From Mucidula mucida (Eukaryota > Basidiomycota > Agaricomycetes > Agaricales > Physalacriaceae), in NCBI GenBank assembly GCA_015501055.1, contig JADNYV010000151.1, positions 1-64,000 on the forward strand: a stretch of 64,000 nt of DNA, read 5' to 3'. The position numbers and the translations under genes are program-made. Positions 60,734-64,000 of this stretch are shown here, in pieces (the first letter of the stretch is position 1; each line of letters opens with the position of its first letter). Below the pieces are notes generated by a model, which was not told where the DNA came from, ran no database searches, and worked only from the letters and a program-made list of their open reading frames with translations.

Positions 60734-63700
60734 ATACCCCCTCTTTAGGCTGTGCTTGCGCCTGAAGCACAGGGGTTGAACACTAAATGTCCCTAATAGT
60801 AAGGCCAAACAGAGCACAAGTCCAAGGAACATGTGTACACGTGCTCCATTATGGGGGTTAAGCTGGTGGATTGGCAACCGTAAGCGCCCAATTAGCATCT
60901 AGATGGGCTTGGTGGAATTCATAGATCAACTTTTTTGAGCCAGTGGCAAAACTGGAAGTGGAAATTCATAAATTTTCTGACAAGGGGTATCCAAACCACT
61001 TAACAAGGTATTGTGTACCGTTCCATTAACTGGCCTGCATAATTCAAGAATAGTCTTTATGTGTATTGCTTAACTCCACCCAAGAGATCAGGTATGGCAT
61101 CAGGTACTAGTGGACATTTGCCTTGGTTTCCACCCATGGGAGGAGTAGTCCAGCATTGAAGACATTGTGGATATGCCATTTTCTGGCAGATTAAGTTAAA
61201 AGTTCACTGTCCCAATGGCTTCAATAATCTTAAACAGGCCATATCGCTTATTGGACAACTTAGCTGATGGACGTGTAGTCTCAATGTTTTTCCATCAAGT
61301 GTCACCAAGTCGCCACTTTGAACAGCGGGTGTTTAAGGAGATGGTTGCTGTATTGAGCCTTCATAACCTCTGCCGCATTGGTCAAGCTGGCCTCCACTTT
61401 TTACGCAATTGCTCCAGTGTTTTAAGGTGGGCTTCAATAGATGGATATAAGAGTAGTGCAAACAGCGGAAATAATGCATGGAAGGTAACCATGGAGGAGC
61501 TCAAACAGGGCTTTCCTGTAGCGGAGTGAGCACAAATGTTGTGCAAGAATTGCAAAAGGGAGGTGCTTAACCCAGTTGTTCTGTCAATAGTTGCAGAACA
61601 TGTGCAAGTATTGCTCCAACTCCTGGTTGAATTGTTTGGTCTCGCCATCTGTTTCCAGATGATAAGCCATACTGAGAGCAGAGATAATACTAAGTTGTTT
61701 GTGTATAGCTTGCATGACCTGGCTAGCAAATTGGGGGCCACAATCTGTGATAAGCTTGTCCCAGAGGCCAAAGTGTCGGTAGGTGCAGTTAAGCAGCAGA
61801 TCTACCATATTGTCTGAGGTGACTATGTCTCAGCACGGGGTGACCACTACCATCTTAGTGGAGCAGTCAACAACACAATGGATTGCATTGTAGCTACGGC
61901 ATTTGGGTAAACCAATGATAAAGTCACTAGTAATTATACCAAAGGGGTGTTAGCGACTGACTATAGCCACGAGACTAAACCAGGTACCACAGAGAGACTT
62001 TAAGAGAAAGAAGCGTTCACGTTCGTAGAACTAAGCTAGGCCAGGTGTATAAACAAGATCGGAACTAAAGTACAATGATACTACACTACTGCTTATATAC
62101 TAGTAAGTCTGTGTTTGGGACTCCTTGTCCATACATGTTTCCGCTAGGGATAACTCCACGCCCTTGATTCAGTGCTGTATGCTACTAGTCCGTAAAACCA
62201 TTAAATACGAGTGGTGTCTGCATGTAAGTAATAATACTGAAACGACCATGTGTGCTACGAGTGTCGATGGTGTGTATACAATAGGAAGTCCATGAGGTAT
62301 CAGCATGTATGATGTCATCCATGTGTTGGACATGTGTCCAACATGAGTACGGCTTCGGTAATGAAAAGGGGTATGATCGGTGATGAAACAGATGATGAAA
62401 CGGTCCGTTGATTGATAAGACAAGGTCCCCAATAAGATATGATAAGATGTGAAAATGTGAAAATATGGCGATTCATAACAAGGGGCGTGTAGGGATTTTA
62501 TTAGGGACTAGCGGTACACGTGTAGGATGAGTGTTAGCCTTAATAAGCTGACAAGTGGGGCAGTCTTGAACGTAGTTACAAATAAAGACAAATATGCCTG
62601 GCTGCTAAAACACCCAACTAACCAACTTGTAGGTCTTGTATCTTCCCGGATGTCATGTTGTTATGGAATCATGGTACATCTTTACAATGTCGCAATGGAG
62701 TTTGAAGTTCTTAGGGACATAGACCTTTCCTTGGCATAGGATAATGTCCTTCTTGTAATCCATTTCTGTAGGTTTTTAATCAGCAAACAAGGACCATTGT
62801 TTAGGATTACATCTAACGCATCAAGGACTTCTTTGTCCTTTGAAGGACATTCCCTAATTTGTCAATACAGATCCAGATCTCTTATTGATGTCACTGTGCT
62901 CGGGCGCACTGCTTGTATCTGGAAGAACTGCAGGTCTAACAGTACACAATTGAAGTTGTTATCCTTAATCCCCTCTTTATGGTCTGGTTGCCAAGAGTGG
63001 GTTGCTGTAGTTTGAAGTCCCTAGGCGGTGAGTGAGTTCAAAGTCAAAACACGTAAGGAATAATGCCCATCGGGCTTGGCGACAACTCAGCTTCTGGGAT
63101 TATGTGAAGTATTTCAGATTCTTATGGTTAGTGAGAATCTCAATCTTGTGCTTAGCCCCTTCAAAATAGTGTTGCCAGTCCTCTAGTGCCCAAATAATAG
63201 CAAGAAGTTTCTTGTCATGAATATTGTAGTTGCATTGTGTGTCATTAAGAGACTTTGACAAGAATGCACATGAATGCCACTATTTGTTGTCTCTTGGCTG
63301 AAACAAGGTGGCTCCGGTGGTGTAGTCAGACACATCTGCCTCAACGCAATAAGGCTTTTTAACATTAGGCATAATGAGAACAGGAGCAGAGATAAATGCA
63401 TCTTTCAGGGCCTGAAAGGCCGCTTGCGCCTCGTCAGACCAAACCCACTCTTAATCCTTCTTGGTGAGATTGAACAGGGGACAAGCAATCTTGGAGAAGT
63501 CTTTAATGAATCAGTTTTCAAAACCCAAGAACAATTGCACGTCCTTGACACATCTAGGGCTGACCATTTGGTGATGCCTTCTACCTTGACCGGGTTCATT
63601 TGCAGGGTGTTGTGAGAGATGATCAATCCCAGAAACTTAATGGACCCAACTTCAAAGACACATTTCTCTGGCTTAGCGTATAAATTGTTATCCTGGAGGC

Positions 63701-64000
63701 ATTGCAAAACTTCACAAACTAGTCGCTGATGCTCTTTAAGCGTTTTGATAAAGATGAGGATGTTTTCATGTAAACAACCACCTTGCCTAAGTTGATGAGA
63801 GCCTTGAGCAGCGTGTTTATCATAGCCTAGAATATGGCAGGGGAGTTCATGAGCCCAAAGAACATTACCGTTGGCTCAAAGAGACCACAGTTTGTCTTGA
63901 ACACTACCTTCCACTCATTTTCTTCCTTAATGTAAACATTATTATATCACCATTAAAGGTCAATCTTAGAGAATACTCAAGTGCTTTTGAGTTTATCAAT
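60734..64000 (-). mobile_element. Degenerate Ty3/gypsy chromovirus (internal region, continues beyond the window)
   Basis: Read on the minus strand from the right edge. The reverse transcriptase end is seen in LQCLQDNNLYAKPEKCVFEV and GLIISHNTLQMNPVKVEGI (63,720-63,600). RNase H follows: KPYCVEADVSDYTTGATLFQ and NYNIHDKKLLAIIWALEDW (about 63,370-63,170), then SCRQARWALFLTCFDFEL. The integrase core is at 61,810-61,590 (KLITDCGPQFASQV, then HLETDGETKQFNQELEQYL), with Asp and Glu partners visible. A chromodomain-like QYLVKWFGYPLSEN lies near 60,990. The order RT-RH-IN-chromodomain identifies a chromovirus. Stops and frame changes interrupt all parts, and a solo LTR splits it at 61948-62480. Confidence 0.85.
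61948..62480. mobile_element. Solo LTR inserted in the gypsy element, with 5-bp AGGGG target duplication
   Basis: The 533-bp insert starts TGTTAGCGACTGAC and ends ATTCATAACA, with TGTTA/TAACA inverted ends. It is flanked by AGGGG at 61943-61947 and 62481-62485. It interrupts the integrase region of the older gypsy element. A single LTR without internal sequence implies recombination between two LTRs. The TGTTA ends are common in copia-type elements, but the superfamily and orientation are not certain. Confidence 0.85.

Overview
The window looks like a chromosomal segment from a mushroom-forming basidiomycete (Agaricomycetes). Genes sit on both strands. They are split by many introns of about 45-60 nt with GT..AG ends. 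The families are fungal: Zn(II)2Cys6 regulators with a fungal-specific transcription-factor domain, an F-box-like protein of the basidiomycete type, an Rpn7 proteasome subunit, the 51-kDa complex I subunit, an ABC-F ribosome-biogenesis ATPase, a Chs4/Skt5-like Sel1-repeat protein ending in a CaaX box, and Ty3/gypsy and PIF/Harbinger-type elements.

Layout. (1) 0.4-1.7 kb: an F-box-like gene. (2) 1.9-10.7 kb: three members of an AAA-ATPase-like family (copies A, D and B) and a short-chain dehydrogenase (SDR). A and D are head-to-head; D carries an extra PD-(D/E)XK-like C-terminus. (3) 12.1-17.3 kb: one long decayed gene with AT-hooks, a Cys-rich recognition-type domain, a transposase-like DD core, a WRN-type 3'-5' exonuclease and a Cys-rich tail; a PIF/Harbinger-like MITE follows it. 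(4) 19.7-24.4 kb: a small secreted protein, then a second, inverted copy of the SDR/AAA-ATPase-like cassette (copy C). (5) 24.7-41.0 kb: a conserved low-complexity protein and three paralogous Zn2Cys6 regulators around a large disordered-protein gene. (6) 41.2-57.7 kb: mostly housekeeping genes (complex I subunit, RPN7, ABC-F, C2H2 factor, Chs4-like) separated by long gene-poor gaps. (7) 57.7-64.0 kb: an AT-rich, gene-empty compartment with a degenerate gypsy chromovirus split by a solo LTR.

Main points. The SDR tail, the AAA-ATPase-like gene and a downstream small reading frame recur together at 7.1-10.7 kb and 20.95-24.4 kb, which implies a duplicated cassette of about 3.4 kb. The three Zn2Cys6 genes share a 6-nt microexon that encodes the middle of the zinc cluster. 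Many genes, including apparently essential ones (complex I 51-kDa, ABC-F), need a single missing base to stay in frame, often in homopolymers. This suggests residual indel errors in the assembly, so frameshifts alone should not be taken as proof of pseudogenes. In-frame stops (AAA-ATPase-like copy A; two in the exonuclease gene) are stronger evidence of decay. Gene models were made by eye from reading frames, splice signals and comparison of paralogs within the window; family assignments rest on recalled family features, not on searches.
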